Source: UBA8190 sp003453695 (GTDB lineage: Bacteria; Actinomycetota; Acidimicrobiia; Acidimicrobiales; UBA8190). From it: a stretch of DNA of 64,000 nt. The stretch is from assembly GCA_036796975.1 (NCBI GenBank), contig DAIRBY010000004.1:1-64000 (forward strand), given 5' to 3'. The notes beneath the pieces were generated by a model. The model saw only the letters and a program-made list of their open reading frames with translations. It was not told the origin of the DNA and did not search any database. Below are positions 24,819 to 34,248 of the stretch, piece after piece; position 1 is the stretch's first letter, and each line of letters begins with the position of its first letter. The position numbers and the translations under genes were made by a program.

Positions 24819-24895
24819 TGGTGGGGCTAGCTGGACTTGAACCAGCGACCTCAGCATTATCAGTGCTGCGCTCTAACCAGCTGAGCTATAGCCCC
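24819..24895 (-). tRNA. tRNA-Ile (anticodon GAT)
   Basis: A complete tRNA on the minus strand, 5' end at 24895. The acceptor stem GGGGCTA pairs with TAGCCCC, the D-arm contains AGCTCAGCTGGTTAGAGC, the anticodon loop is CTGATAA with anticodon GAT, and the T-arm holds GGTTCAAGTCC. The 3' CCA is encoded (24819-24821). Position directly downstream of gyrA matches the common gyrB-gyrA-tRNA order in actinobacteria. No tRNA-Ala follows; instead there are tandem repeats. Confidence 0.97.
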
Positions 24896-24923
24896 GGCGA
24901 GACCGTGACACTACACGGGCGCC

Positions 24924-27467
24924 TCAGGCGTCGACGGCGTCGTCCTCTTCGCTCACCACCGCCGCCACGGCGGCCACGCTCTGGCCCTCGTCGAGGCTCA
25001 TGAGCCGCACCCCGGTGGCGTCACGGCCCTGGGCGGCGATCTCGCGCACGGCGGTGCGGATCACCACGCCGCCGCTGGAGACGAGAAGGATCTCGTCGTC
25101 GAGCGACGCCATGAAGGCGGAGACCACCCGGCCGCGCGCCGCGGTGAGCTTGATGGCCCGCACCCCTTGGCCGCCGCGGCCCTGGCGGCCGAAGTGGTCC
25201 ATCTTGGTGCGCTTTCCGAAACCGGCGTCGGTGACGATGAGGATGTCGTTCTCGGGCCGCACCACGTCGCACGACACCACCTCGTCGCCGGCGCGCAGGC
25301 GCATGCCCCGCACGCCTGCCGCGTCGCGGCCCATGGGACGCACATCGCGCTCGGAGAAGCGGATGCCGCTGCCGTTCAGGCTCACCATGACCACGTCGTC
25401 GTCGCCGGAGGTGGCCACCACCCGGACCAGCTCGTCCCCCGGACGCAGGGCGATGGCGATGAAGCCTTCGCGCCGGGACTTGTCGTACTCGCTGAACGCC
25501 GTCTTCTTCACCTGTCCCTGCTTGGTGGCGAAGAGCAGGTAGCCGCCGGTGTCGAAGTCCCGAGTGGCCACGAGCGCCTCGATGCGCTCGTCGGGCGCCA
25601 GCGGCAGGAGGTTCACCGCCGCGGTCCCCCGCGCCGTCCGCTCCTTCTGGGGCACCTCGTGCACCCGCAGGCGGTACACCCGGCCCCGGTTGGAGAACAG
25701 AAGGAGATAGGCGTGCGCCGTGGTGTGGACCACGTGGGCGATCAGGTCCTCTTCCTTGAGCCTGGCCCCGCGCACACCACGGCCGCCGCGCCCCTGGGTG
25801 CGGAACGACACCGCCGGCACCGACTTGATGTAGCCGGCGCGGGTCATGGTGACCACGAGCTCCTCGTCCTCGATGAGGTCCTCGACCCCCATCTCGCCGG
25901 GGTCGTGGGTGATGCGGGTGCGGCGCGGGTCGGCGTACTTCTGCTTGATCTCGCTCATCTCGCTCGAGATCACCGCCCGCAGCTTCTTGGGGTCGGCCAG
26001 GATGGCCTCGAGCTCGGCGATGGTCTGGCGCAGCTTGGCCATCTCCTCTTCCAGTTCCGAGCGGCCCAGCCGGGTGAGCCGGCCCAGCGTCATGTCGAGG
26101 ATGTGGTTGGCCTGCTCCTCGGAGAAGGAGAAGGGGCTGTTCATGAGCGCCTGGCGGGCGGCGGGGCGGTCGTCGGAGTTGCGGATGGTCTCGATGACCT
26201 GATCCAGCATGCTGATGGCCTTCAGCAGGCCCTCGACGATGTGGGCCCGGTCCCGGGCCTTGGCCAGGCGGAACTCCGAACGGCGGGTGACGACCTCCAC
26301 CTGGTGGACGATGTAGGCGGCCAGGGCGTCGCGCAGGTTGAGGGTGCGGGGGACGCCGTCGACCAGTGCCACCGAGTTCACGCCGAAGCTCACCTGCATG
26401 GGGGTGTGCTTGTAGAGGTTGTTGAGCACCACGTTGGCGTTGGCGTCGCGCTTGAGCTCGATGACGAGACGGGACTGCCTGCCCGCCGAGTCGTTCTGGG
26501 TGCGGCTGATGCCGTCGAGGTCGCCGGACTTCACGAGGTCGGCGATCTTCTTCTCCACCACCTCGACCGAGGTCTGGTAGGGCAACTCTGTGACGACGAT
26601 GCGCTGGGTGCCGCGCACCTCGTCGATCTCGGCGACGGCCCGCAACCGGATCGATCCCCGCCCGGTGCGCGCCGCGTCGAGGATGCCCTGGCGGCCGAGG
26701 ATCATGGCCCCGGTGGGAAAATCGGGCCCCTTCACGAACTGGAGCAGCTCGTCCACGTCGGCGTCGGGATTGTCGATCAGATGGAGCGTGGCGTCGACGA
26801 CCTCGCCCAGGTTGTGGGGAGGGATGTTGGTGGCCATCCCGACGGCGATGCCCTGCGACCCGTTCACCAGCAGGTTGGGAAACCGCGACGGGAGCACGAC
26901 CGGTTCCTGCTGGGTCCCGTCGTAGTTGCCCACGAAGTCCACGGTGTCCTCGTCGATGCCGGCCATGAGCTCGAGGGCGAGAGGCGCCAGCCGGGACTCG
27001 GTGTAGCGCATGGCGGCCGGGCCCTCGTCGGGTCCGGTGCCGCCGAAGTTGCCGTGGCCGTCGATGAGCGGATGACGAAGGCTGAACTCCTGGACCATGC
27101 GGGCCAGCGCGTCGTAGATGGCGCTGTCGCCGTGCGGGTGGTACGCCCCCATGACCTCGCCCACGACGCGGGCGCATTTGGCATGGGGCCGGTCGGGGCG
27201 CAGGTTCTGGTCGTACATCGAGTAGAGGATCCGGCGGTGCACGGGCTTGAGCCCGTCGCGCACGTCGGGCAGGGCCCGGGCCACGATGACCGACATCGAG
27301 TACTCCAGGAAGGAGCGCTCCATCTCCTCCTGGATCTCGATGGGCTCGATGGCGAGAGCCAGGCCGTCTGCTTCCGGCTGGCCGGCGTCCTCGGTGCCGA
27401 CCGCGCCGTCACCGCCGGGGGCGGCCCCGCCGCGTCGGCGGCTCCCGCCGTTTCCCCGTGCTGGCAT
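24924..27467 (-). CDS. gyrA: DNA gyrase subunit A
   Basis: An 847-residue type IIA topoisomerase breakage-reunion subunit. The active-site tyrosine is Tyr155 in AAMRYTESRL. The quinolone-resistance region reads HPHGDSAIYDAL with Ser115 and Asp119 at the positions of E. coli Ser83 and Asp87, the usual sensitive residues. The C-terminal beta-pinwheel carries QGRGGRGVRG as the GyrA box (consensus QRRGGKG) and several degenerate repeats. A 35-residue Gly/Ala-rich N-terminal extension precedes the conserved EPIEIQEEMERSFLEYSMSV. Starts at ATG 27467, 50 bases after gyrB, and forms a heterotetramer with GyrB that introduces negative supercoils. Confidence 0.98.
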   Translation of the reverse strand: MPARGNGGSRRRGGAAPGGDGAVGTEDAGQPEADGLALAIEPIEIQEEMERSFLEYSMSVIVARALPDVRDGLKPVHRRILYSMYDQNLRPDRPHAKCARVVGEVMGAYHPHGDSAIYDALARMVQEFSLRHPLIDGHGNFGGTGPDEGPAAMRYTESRLAPLALELMAGIDEDTVDFVGNYDGTQQEPVVLPSRFPNLLVNGSQGIAVGMATNIPPHNLGEVVDATLHLIDNPDADVDELLQFVKGPDFPTGAMILGRQGILDAARTGRGSIRLRAVAEIDEVRGTQRIVVTELPYQTSVEVVEKKIADLVKSGDLDGISRTQNDSAGRQSRLVIELKRDANANVVLNNLYKHTPMQVSFGVNSVALVDGVPRTLNLRDALAAYIVHQVEVVTRRSEFRLAKARDRAHIVEGLLKAISMLDQVIETIRNSDDRPAARQALMNSPFSFSEEQANHILDMTLGRLTRLGRSELEEEMAKLRQTIAELEAILADPKKLRAVISSEMSEIKQKYADPRRTRITHDPGEMGVEDLIEDEELVVTMTRAGYIKSVPAVSFRTQGRGGRGVRGARLKEEDLIAHVVHTTAHAYLLLFSNRGRVYRLRVHEVPQKERTARGTAAVNLLPLAPDERIEALVATRDFDTGGYLLFATKQGQVKKTAFSEYDKSRREGFIAIALRPGDELVRVVATSGDDDVVMVSLNGSGIRFSERDVRPMGRDAAGVRGMRLRAGDEVVSCDVVRPENDILIVTDAGFGKRTKMDHFGRQGRGGQGVRAIKLTAARGRVVSAFMASLDDEILLVSSGGVVIRTAVREIAAQGRDATGVRLMSLDEGQSVAAVAAVVSEEDDAVDA

Positions 27468-27517
27468 CTGTGCTGTCCTCCGTTACCTGTCCGCGTCCGA
27501 CTCCCCGACCGGTCCGG

Positions 27518-29470
27518 TCAGAAGTCGAGGAAGCGGACGTCCTTGGCGTTGGTCTGGATGAAGGCCCGGCGCAGGTCCACGTCGTCCCCCATGAGCACCG
27601 AGCACACCTCGTCGGCGAGGGCGGCCTGCTCCACCGTGATCTGCAGCAGCGACCTCTTCCCTGGTTCCATGGTGGTGTCGCGCAGCTCGTGGAAGTCCAT
27701 CTCACCGAGGCCCTTCAACCGCTGGAATTCCGCCTTGTGGTTGGGGTTCTCCGCCAGGAAGGCGGCCTTGGCGGCGTCGTCCTTCAGATACATCTTCTCC
27801 TTGCCCACGAGCGTCGAGTACAGCGGCGGCTGCGCCACGTACACGAAGCCACCCTCGACCATGGGTCGCATCTGGCGGAAGAAGAAGGTGAGCAGCAGGG
27901 TCCGGATGTGCGATCCGTCCACGTCGGCGTCGGCCAGGATGATCACCTTGTGGTAGCGGATCTTGTCGATCTCGAAGTCGTCGGCGAGCCCGGCACCGAT
28001 GGCGGAGATGAGCGCCTGGATCTCGACGTTCTTGAGCATCTTGTCGATGCGGGCCCGCTCGACGTTCAGGATCTTGCCCCGGATGGGGAGGATGGCCTGG
28101 GTGCGCGGGTCGCGGGCGTCCTTGGCCGAACCACCGGCCGAGTTGCCCTCCACGATGAACAGTTCGCTCTCAGCGGCGTTGCGTGACGAGCAGTCGACCA
28201 GCTTGCCGGGGAGCCCGGCGCCGTCGAGGGCCGACTTGCGCCGGGTGAGGTCGCGGGCAGTTCGGGCCGCCACTCGGGCCCGGGCCGCCAGCGTGGCCTT
28301 CTGCACCACCTTGTTGGCCTCGGGGGGGTGCTCCTCGAGCCATTCGGCGAGCTTCTCGTTGGTGGCCTTCGTCACGAGGGACCGGATGGACACGTTGCCG
28401 AGCTTGCCCTTCGTCTGGCCCTCGAACTGCGGGTCGCGCAGCCGGACGGAGACGATGGCGGTGAGGCCCTCGCGGATGTCCTCACCCTGGAAGTTCTCGT
28501 CCTTCTCCTTGAGCGCCCCCTTGGCCCGGGCATAGCGGTTCACGACACCGGTGAGGGCGGTCTTGAAACCCTCTTCGTGCATGCCACCCTCGATGGTGGA
28601 GATCCCGTTGGCGAAGGAGTGGATCGACTCGTGGAACCCGGTGTTCCACTGGAGCGCCACCTCGACCTCCTGGTCGTCCTCGCCCACGGAGTAGGAGCAC
28701 ACCCGCGAGAAAAGCGGCTCCTTGGAGGCGTTCAGGTGCTTCACGTAGTCGACGATGCCGCCGGTGTAGCGGTAGGTGACCTCCTGCTCCTTACCGGCTC
28801 GCTCGTCCTTGAAGCGGATCTCGAGGCCCTTGTTCAAGAACGCCATGATCTGGAGCCGCTCGAGCACGGTGGTGGCGCGGAACTCCGTCTCCTCGAACAC
28901 CGACGCATCAGGCCAGAAGGTGACGGTCGTGCCGGTGCGGCCCCGGGGGGCGGGACCGGTCTCCTTGAGGGCCACCTTGATCTCGCCGCCGTGCACGAAC
29001 TCGGCGACGTGGTGCTTGCCGTCGCGGTCGATCTCCAGCGTGAGCCGCGACGACAGGGCGTTCACCACCGACACCCCCACGCCGTGGAGCCCGCCCGAGA
29101 CCTTGTAACCGGAACCGCCGAACTTCCCGCCGGCGTGCAGGGTGGTGAGCACCAATTCGGCGGCGGAACGGTCCGGATACTGGGGATGCGGCGCCACGGG
29201 GATGCCCCGGCCGTTGTCGGTCACCCGGCAGCCCCCGTCGGCCAGGAGCGTCACGTCGATGCGGCCGGCGAAGCCGGCCATGGCCTCGTCGACCGAATTG
29301 TCCACGACCTCCCACACGAGGTGGTGCAACCCGGTGGGGCCGGTCGACCCGATGTACATGCCGGGGCGGGCCCGGACAGGCTCGAGCCCTTCGAGAACGG
29401 TGATGTCGCCCGCTTCGTACGAGGCGCGGGTCGCCTCGTCGACGGTTACAGCTCCTACTTCCAGCGCCAC
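27518..29470 (-). CDS. gyrB: DNA gyrase subunit B
   Basis: A 650-residue ATPase subunit of gyrase. The GHKL ATP site is seen in EVVDNSVDEAM and DNGRGIPV; the TOPRIM domain has EGNSAGGSAK and DADVDGSHIRTLLLTF with its metal-binding acidic residues. The GTG at 29470 is chosen because GAAAGGG precedes it by seven bases and the protein then begins shortly before the conserved ITVLEGLEPVRARPGMYIGS; a TTG at 29521 would add 17 unconserved residues. No Mycobacterium-type long insert is seen. Lies after a 179-base promoter region downstream of the DciA-like gene. Confidence 0.98.
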   Translation of the reverse strand: MALEVGAVTVDEATRASYEAGDITVLEGLEPVRARPGMYIGSTGPTGLHHLVWEVVDNSVDEAMAGFAGRIDVTLLADGGCRVTDNGRGIPVAPHPQYPDRSAAELVLTTLHAGGKFGGSGYKVSGGLHGVGVSVVNALSSRLTLEIDRDGKHHVAEFVHGGEIKVALKETGPAPRGRTGTTVTFWPDASVFEETEFRATTVLERLQIMAFLNKGLEIRFKDERAGKEQEVTYRYTGGIVDYVKHLNASKEPLFSRVCSYSVGEDDQEVEVALQWNTGFHESIHSFANGISTIEGGMHEEGFKTALTGVVNRYARAKGALKEKDENFQGEDIREGLTAIVSVRLRDPQFEGQTKGKLGNVSIRSLVTKATNEKLAEWLEEHPPEANKVVQKATLAARARVAARTARDLTRRKSALDGAGLPGKLVDCSSRNAAESELFIVEGNSAGGSAKDARDPRTQAILPIRGKILNVERARIDKMLKNVEIQALISAIGAGLADDFEIDKIRYHKVIILADADVDGSHIRTLLLTFFFRQMRPMVEGGFVYVAQPPLYSTLVGKEKMYLKDDAAKAAFLAENPNHKAEFQRLKGLGEMDFHELRDTTMEPGKRSLLQITVEQAALADEVCSVLMGDDVDLRRAFIQTNAKDVRFLDF

Positions 29471-29649
29471 GAACGCGCCCTTTCGAATACCACGGTCCAG
29501 GGAAGGCACCGCTCCGCCCAAGGCTCTCGGGAGCTCTCCTGACGTGCCGTACCGATGCCTCTCAAGTGTACCAGGAGGGTGTGATGCTCAGGCCGTTTAC
29601 GGACCCTCCGAACAGGCACTTTTCCGACCGTTCTCGAAGCCGTCCGCCG

Positions 29650-29994
29650 TCACGCGCGCACGCGCACCTCGAGGCGTTCGGGGGCGTGTTCTGGACCGCA
29701 CGCGTCGGCCATCCTGGCCAGGATCTCGGTGGCCAGATGTCGCACCTGGGTGGCCCAAGCCGGGTGGTCGGCGGAGACGACGAGGGTCTTCTGCTGCAGG
29801 CGCAGTGGACGCACGTGCGCGGCCATGGACGGTCCGACCAGCTCCGCCCAGTGCCCGAACACCGTGCTCAACACGTCGGGGCCGGCCACCCCCATGCGCT
29901 GCGACAGCACGCCCAGCGCCTCTGAAAGCGGCAGGGGCCCGTCTTCGGAGCGGCCACGTTCGTTGCGACGGCGCGGCCGCGGTTCGCCGCTCAC
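29650..29994 (-). CDS. DciA-like protein (DUF721), helicase-recruitment factor
   Basis: A 114-residue DUF721 protein. After a basic, disordered N-terminus (PRPRRRNERGRS) comes the domain VLSTVFGHWAELVGPSMAAH...LVVSADHPAWATQVRHLATEI in pieces typical of the family. DUF721/DciA proteins recruit or load DnaB at the origin in bacteria without DnaC or DnaI, which fits the absence of such loaders here. The GTG overlaps the recF stop by four bases (GTGA), keeping the standard actinobacterial order dnaN-recF-DUF721-gyrB. Confidence 0.9.
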   Translation of the reverse strand: MSGEPRPRRRNERGRSEDGPLPLSEALGVLSQRMGVAGPDVLSTVFGHWAELVGPSMAAHVRPLRLQQKTLVVSADHPAWATQVRHLATEILARMADACGPEHAPERLEVRVRA

Positions 29995-31091
29995 GATCGC
30001 GGCCCTGCCCCGGCGAGACGGCCGGCGGTCACCTCGACGACCCGATCGGCGGTCACCACGGGCGGGGGGTCGACGGCCGTGGTGAGCAGCACCTGCCCGG
30101 GAGGCAGCTCACCCACGAGGGCGGCGGCGCGGCGGGGATCGAGCTCGGAGAAGACGTCGTCGAGCAGCAGCACGGGGGTCCGCCCCGTCTCGCGCGTGAC
30201 CAGGAGGTGCGAAGCCAGGCGCAACGACAACGCCACGCTGCGCTGCTCGCCTTGCGACGCCTGTGTGCGCGCCGGGCGCCCCGAGATCTGAATGTCGAGC
30301 TCGTCGCGATGGGGCCCCACCGAGGTCGCCTGGCGGCGCAGGTCGTCCTGGCGCGCCTCCTCCAGGGCATGGGCCAGCGAGCCGGACCACGAACGCCGGT
30401 AACCCAACGCCAGCGCCCCCCCTGTCTCCTCGCCGGCCGACAGCTCCTCGTAGGCGCGCTGGGTCAGTGGGCCGAGGACGTCGACGAGCTCCTCACGCGC
30501 CTCGGCCAGCGCCTCGCCGGATCTGGCCAGTCGGGAGTCCCACACGTCCAGGGTGCGCAGGGCGTCCCCGTCGAGACCTCCCGCCATCTGCCTCAGCAAG
30601 GCGGCGCGCTGGCGGACGGTCCGTTCCACCTCGCTCACGAGCGCTTCGTAGCGAGGCTGGCGTGCCACGAGGGCGTCGTCGAGGAATTGGCGGCGTTCCG
30701 CCGGCGCCTCTTGCACCATGGCGAGGTCGTCAGGCGAGAACACCGACACCATGAGCACATCGGCCACCTCGCCGCGCCGGTGCACTGCTTGCCGGTTCAG
30801 CTGCAGGCGGGCCGGGCCCTGTGCCGGCAATTCGGCTTCGAGCAACACCTGACGAGGCCCGGCGCGGCACTCGGCGCGCACCACGGCCCGGGAGGCACCT
30901 TGACGCACCATGACCTCGCGCCTCGCCCCTCGGAACGAACGCTGGGTGGCCAGCCATCCGGCCGCTTCCAGCACCGAGGTCTTGCCCGCCCCGTTCTCCC
31001 CCCGCAGCACGGTGAGGCCGTCAGGGTCGGGCTCGAAACTCGTCTCCTCGAAGCACCGGAAGTCGGTGAGCCACAGCGTCGTGATGGCCAT
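29991..31091 (-). CDS. recF: DNA replication and repair protein RecF
   Basis: A 366-residue SMC-like ATPase. Walker A GENGAGKT is at 31-38, the ABC signature SQGEQRSVALSLRL and Walker B VLLLDDVFSELD are near the C-terminus. RecF helps RecR/RecO load RecA at single-strand gaps. The central region (VFSPDDLAMVQEAPAERRQF) is the usual conserved core. Starts at ATG 31091, 20 bases after dnaN, and is coupled to the DciA-like gene. Confidence 0.96.
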   Translation of the reverse strand: MAITTLWLTDFRCFEETSFEPDPDGLTVLRGENGAGKTSVLEAAGWLATQRSFRGARREVMVRQGASRAVVRAECRAGPRQVLLEAELPAQGPARLQLNRQAVHRRGEVADVLMVSVFSPDDLAMVQEAPAERRQFLDDALVARQPRYEALVSEVERTVRQRAALLRQMAGGLDGDALRTLDVWDSRLARSGEALAEAREELVDVLGPLTQRAYEELSAGEETGGALALGYRRSWSGSLAHALEEARQDDLRRQATSVGPHRDELDIQISGRPARTQASQGEQRSVALSLRLASHLLVTRETGRTPVLLLDDVFSELDPRRAAALVGELPPGQVLLTTAVDPPPVVTADRVVEVTAGRLAGAGPRS

Positions 31092-31111
31092 CGTCGCCCG
31101 GGCTCGACGAA

Positions 31112-32227
31112 CTACGAGACGCGGACGGGCATGAGCAGGTATCGGTAGTCGTCGTGCTCCGGGCTGCGCACGGTGGCCGGCTTGGTGGCATCCAGGGTCT
31201 CGAGCACCACCTCGTCACCGAGCACCGCCTCCACCCCGTCGATCAAGTAGCCGGGATTGAAGGCCACGGTCAGCTCCTCGCCCTCGTAGTCGGCGTCGAC
31301 GTCCTCGCTGGCGTGCCCGACTTCCTGGGACACCACGGTGAGCTCCACCGAGCCCGGCCGCATGGACAACCGCACCGGCGTGGTGTTGTCCCGCACCAGC
31401 AGCCGCACCCGGCGCAGGGCGTCCAGCAGCGCTTCCTTGCCCACCCGCAGCGCATTGGGGTACCCCGGGGGGATGAGCTGTCGGTAGTCGGGGAACCGTC
31501 CGTCGAGCAGGCGGGTGGTGAGGTGCACGCCCCCGACCGAAAAGGTGGCATCCAGGTCGCTCACCGAGAACCCCACGCCGTCGCCGTCATCCTTGGCCCC
31601 GGTGGGGAGCAGGCGCTGGAGCTCGGTGAAGGCCCGGGCCGGCACGAGGATCTGGTCGGCCCCCTCCGGCAGCGGGTCGGTCCCGGTGACGTCCCGGAGG
31701 GCCAGCCGGTAGGAGTCGGTGGCCACCAGCCTGGTCCCGGCCCCCTCCGCGGCAACGAGCACACCGGTGAGCAGCGGCCTGGCGTCGTCGCCGGAGGCCG
31801 CCCGCACCACCTGGCGCAGAGCCTCGGCCAGGGCGGGGGCGGGGAGGGTCACCTGGGCGGGGCGGGGATCGGGCAGGACCGGGAAGTCGTTCACCGGATA
31901 GGTGCGCACCACGAAACGGGACCGGGCGGCCGAGATCTCGACCTCGTCCTCGCCGCCCTCCATAGTGACCGCCCCGGGCTCGAGGGCCCGGACGATGTCC
32001 GCCGCCAGCCGGGCCGGCGCCACCACCACCCCGTCGTCGAGCCCGATGGCCTCCACCTCGACCCGGACGGTGAGATCGAGGTCCGTCCCCACCACCGTGA
32101 GCCGGTTGCCAGCCGCCTCCAGGCGCACCCCGTTCAAGGTGGTCGTGGTGGCTCCGCGCGCCGTCACCGCCCGGCTGGCCGTGGTGAGCGCATCGACCAG
32201 CGTGTCTCGCTCGCAACGGAACTTCAC
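31112..32227 (-). CDS. dnaN: DNA polymerase III beta sliding clamp
   Basis: A 371-residue sliding clamp with three clamp domains (repeats ending near 120, 250 and 371). Conserved features are MKFRCERDTLVDAL at the start, ATDSYRLA in the middle and the C-terminal YRYLLMPVRVS that lines the partner-binding pocket. It tethers the replicative polymerase to DNA. The GTG at 32227 has AAAGGA six bases upstream. It follows dnaA after 218 bases that contain the best origin candidate. Confidence 0.97.
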   Translation of the reverse strand: MKFRCERDTLVDALTTASRAVTARGATTTTLNGVRLEAAGNRLTVVGTDLDLTVRVEVEAIGLDDGVVVAPARLAADIVRALEPGAVTMEGGEDEVEISAARSRFVVRTYPVNDFPVLPDPRPAQVTLPAPALAEALRQVVRAASGDDARPLLTGVLVAAEGAGTRLVATDSYRLALRDVTGTDPLPEGADQILVPARAFTELQRLLPTGAKDDGDGVGFSVSDLDATFSVGGVHLTTRLLDGRFPDYRQLIPPGYPNALRVGKEALLDALRRVRLLVRDNTTPVRLSMRPGSVELTVVSQEVGHASEDVDADYEGEELTVAFNPGYLIDGVEAVLGDEVVLETLDATKPATVRSPEHDDYRYLLMPVRVS

Positions 32228-32445
32228 ACAGGTTCCTTTCTACAAAGGGATGTAATTCTTACAAGGGCGGTAATAGGCCATGTGGATTGTGGAGGACCCA
32301 GGATCCTCCGAGGTCGTGACGCCTTTTGTGATCCACCGTCCGGCGGTCCTCATCCCGAGGCCCGTGCCCGTCCTCCCCGAGGCCCGGAGGTCATCCACTC
32401 CCCGGTGGCGTCGGTCCACAAGCCGGGCGCCGTCCGCCCACAGGT
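32228..32445. other. Candidate replication origin (oriC), dnaA-dnaN spacer
   Basis: This 218-base spacer occupies the usual actinobacterial oriC position. It has an AT-rich stretch at about 32233-32275, notable in such GC-rich DNA and a possible unwinding element. Four degenerate DnaA boxes, each with two mismatches, are TGTGGATTG at 32281, TGATCCACC at 32329, TCATCCACT at 32391 and CGGTCCACA at 32412. A hairpin GGAGGA/TCCTCC spans 32291-32309. Genes point away from this neighbourhood on both sides. The boxes are weaker than those seen in known Streptomyces or Mycobacterium origins, so the exact site is uncertain. Confidence 0.6.
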
Positions 32446-33831
32446 TCATGCACCGCCCTTGATGCGGACGATGAGCTCGGTGACCTGGTCGTAGATCTGG
32501 CGGCGCTCCTTCATGAGCGAGGCAATCTTGTCGACGGCGTGCATGACCGTGGTGTGGTCACGGCCGCCGAACTCCCGGGCGATGGCGGGATAGGAGAAAT
32601 CCGTGAGCTCTCGGAACACGTACATGCCGATCTGGCGGGCGATGACGAGGGGGCGGCGGCGCGACGCCCCGCACAGATCGTCGACGGTGAACCCGAAGGT
32701 CGAGGCGGTGGCGTCGAGGATCATGGCCGCCGTGACCTGACGGGGCTGGCCGGCGGAGACGATGTCTGACAGCACGTGCTCGGCCAGCTCCCGGGACAGG
32801 GGTTGGTGGTTCAGGCTGCCGAACGCCGTGACACGGATGAGAGCTCCCTCGAGCTCGCGGATGTTGTCCTTGACGTTGGTGGCGATGAACTCGAGGACTT
32901 CGTCCGGCACGGGTACCGGCTCACGCTCCGCCTTCTTGCGCAAGATGGCGAGCCGGGTCTCGAGCTCGGGGGGCTGGACGTCGGTGGTGAGCCCGGAGAG
33001 GAACCGGCTGCGCAGGCGGTCCTCCAGGGTGGCGATCGACTTGGGAGGGCGGTCCGAGGTGAGGACCACCTGTTTGGACGCTCCGTACAGATGGTTGAAG
33101 GTGTGGAAGAACTCCTCCTGCAGGGACTCTTTTCCTTCCATGAATTGCACGTCGTCGATGAGAAGGACGTCACATTCGCGATAGCGCCGTTTGAAGGCAC
33201 CGGTCGTGTTGTTTCGGATGGCGTCCACGAACTCGTTCATGAACGTCTCGGTGGAGACGTAGCGGACGTAGCGGCCGGGGAAGTTCTCGAGGACATAGTT
33301 CCCGATGGCGTGGAGGAGATGGGTCTTGCCCAGCCCGGCACCACCATGGATGAAGAGCGGGTTGTAGGAACGAGCGGGCATCTCGGCGACCGACAGCGCA
33401 GCGGCATGGGCGAAGCGGTTCGATGAGCCGATGACGAAGGCGTCGAAGATGTAGCGGGTGTCGAGCCCCGCCTCGAAGGCCACTTCGGAGATGTCGGGGC
33501 GCCGCGTCGAGGACCGGTCGGCGTGGGGCAGCGGGGTCACCGGCGAGGAAGGGCGGTCGTCTTCGACGATGGTGGCGCTCGACGGGGGGGCCACCTCCAT
33601 CTTGATGGTCACCTCGTGACCGACGGCGTCCGAGGCCACCGCCGCCAGAAGGGGCAGGAAGCGGGTCTCCACGCGGTCCCGGACGAGGGTGCTCGGGGCG
33701 TCCACGACCAGGAGCTCACCGTCGAAGGAGCGGGGGGCGAGGGCGGCCAACCAGGTGCGCCACGTAGCGTCCGAGACCTGATCTTTGAGCGCCGCCGCCG
33801 AGCGATTCCACAGGTCGTATGCCTCGTTCAC
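32446..33831 (-). CDS. dnaA: Chromosomal replication initiator DnaA
   Basis: A 461-residue AAA+ initiator. Domain I (about 1-80) carries DATWRTWLAALAPRSF; a short linker follows; the ATPase has Walker A GGAGLGKT at 163-170 and Walker B LLIDDVQF; domain IV ends with the DNA-binding signature FGGRDHTTVMHAVDKI. The linker domain II is short compared with Streptomyces. The GTG at 33831 has GGAGG five bases before it. A GTG at 33879 would read through three DnaA-box-like sequences (33860, 33872, 33883), which fit better as autoregulatory sites in the promoter. Confidence 0.97.
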   Translation of the reverse strand: MNEAYDLWNRSAAALKDQVSDATWRTWLAALAPRSFDGELLVVDAPSTLVRDRVETRFLPLLAAVASDAVGHEVTIKMEVAPPSSATIVEDDRPSSPVTPLPHADRSSTRRPDISEVAFEAGLDTRYIFDAFVIGSSNRFAHAAALSVAEMPARSYNPLFIHGGAGLGKTHLLHAIGNYVLENFPGRYVRYVSTETFMNEFVDAIRNNTTGAFKRRYRECDVLLIDDVQFMEGKESLQEEFFHTFNHLYGASKQVVLTSDRPPKSIATLEDRLRSRFLSGLTTDVQPPELETRLAILRKKAEREPVPVPDEVLEFIATNVKDNIRELEGALIRVTAFGSLNHQPLSRELAEHVLSDIVSAGQPRQVTAAMILDATASTFGFTVDDLCGASRRRPLVIARQIGMYVFRELTDFSYPAIAREFGGRDHTTVMHAVDKIASLMKERRQIYDQVTELIVRIKGGA

Positions 33832-34248
33832 CAGGGCCTCCACCCTCCTGTTGCCAGATCTGTCCACAGCGAGATCCACAGGTGTGGATTCCCGACCCCT
33901 GTCCGCCCGTCGTCCCGACGAAAGCGGGCTGGCCCCGGGGAAGGAGGACCTCCCGACCGGCCACGCTGGGCGGCGTCGACCGGCCTCACGAAACGTACAC
34001 GGGCCGTCACGGCACTGCTAGGGCCACGAGACGTCCGAGTCCGCCACCCACCCACCCACCGGCGTGCCCCGACCCGTGCGGCCGGCCACAGCTGGCGCCC
34101 GGAGGCCGCATTCTCGTGTTCTGCCTGGTTCGTGCGCCTCGGCACCGCCTAGCATGGGTGGACCGGTCCGGCGCCGCCGCGCCGAGCCCTTTTCAGCCTC
34201 TCGACCGGCGTCTTCGCCTCGCCGGCCAGCCCGACCAAGGGATCACAC
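33832..34248. promoter_or_regulatory. Divergent dnaA/rpmH promoter region
   Basis: 417 bases without a gene. The dnaA-proximal end has three DnaA-box-like sequences: CTGTCCACA at 33860 (one mismatch to TTGTCCACA), AGATCCACA at 33872, and TGTGGATTC at 33883 on the other strand. The clustering suggests DnaA autoregulation. On the rpmH side TAGCAT at about 34152 could be a -10 box, giving a leader of about 90 bases. A short run of CCAC units lies near 34043. No RNA gene is recognised. Confidence 0.5.

Noticed and set aside
25167..27956. Very long open frame opposite gyrA and gyrB on the plus strand
   Set aside because: It is antisense to clearly conserved genes; high GC content at codon third positions produces long shadow frames. 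The translation is low-complexity and matches no family.
29574..29609. Inverted repeat GGAGGGT/ACCCTCC between the DciA-like gene and gyrB
   Set aside because: The loop is 22 bases and no T-run follows in either direction; weak as a terminator or regulatory hairpin.
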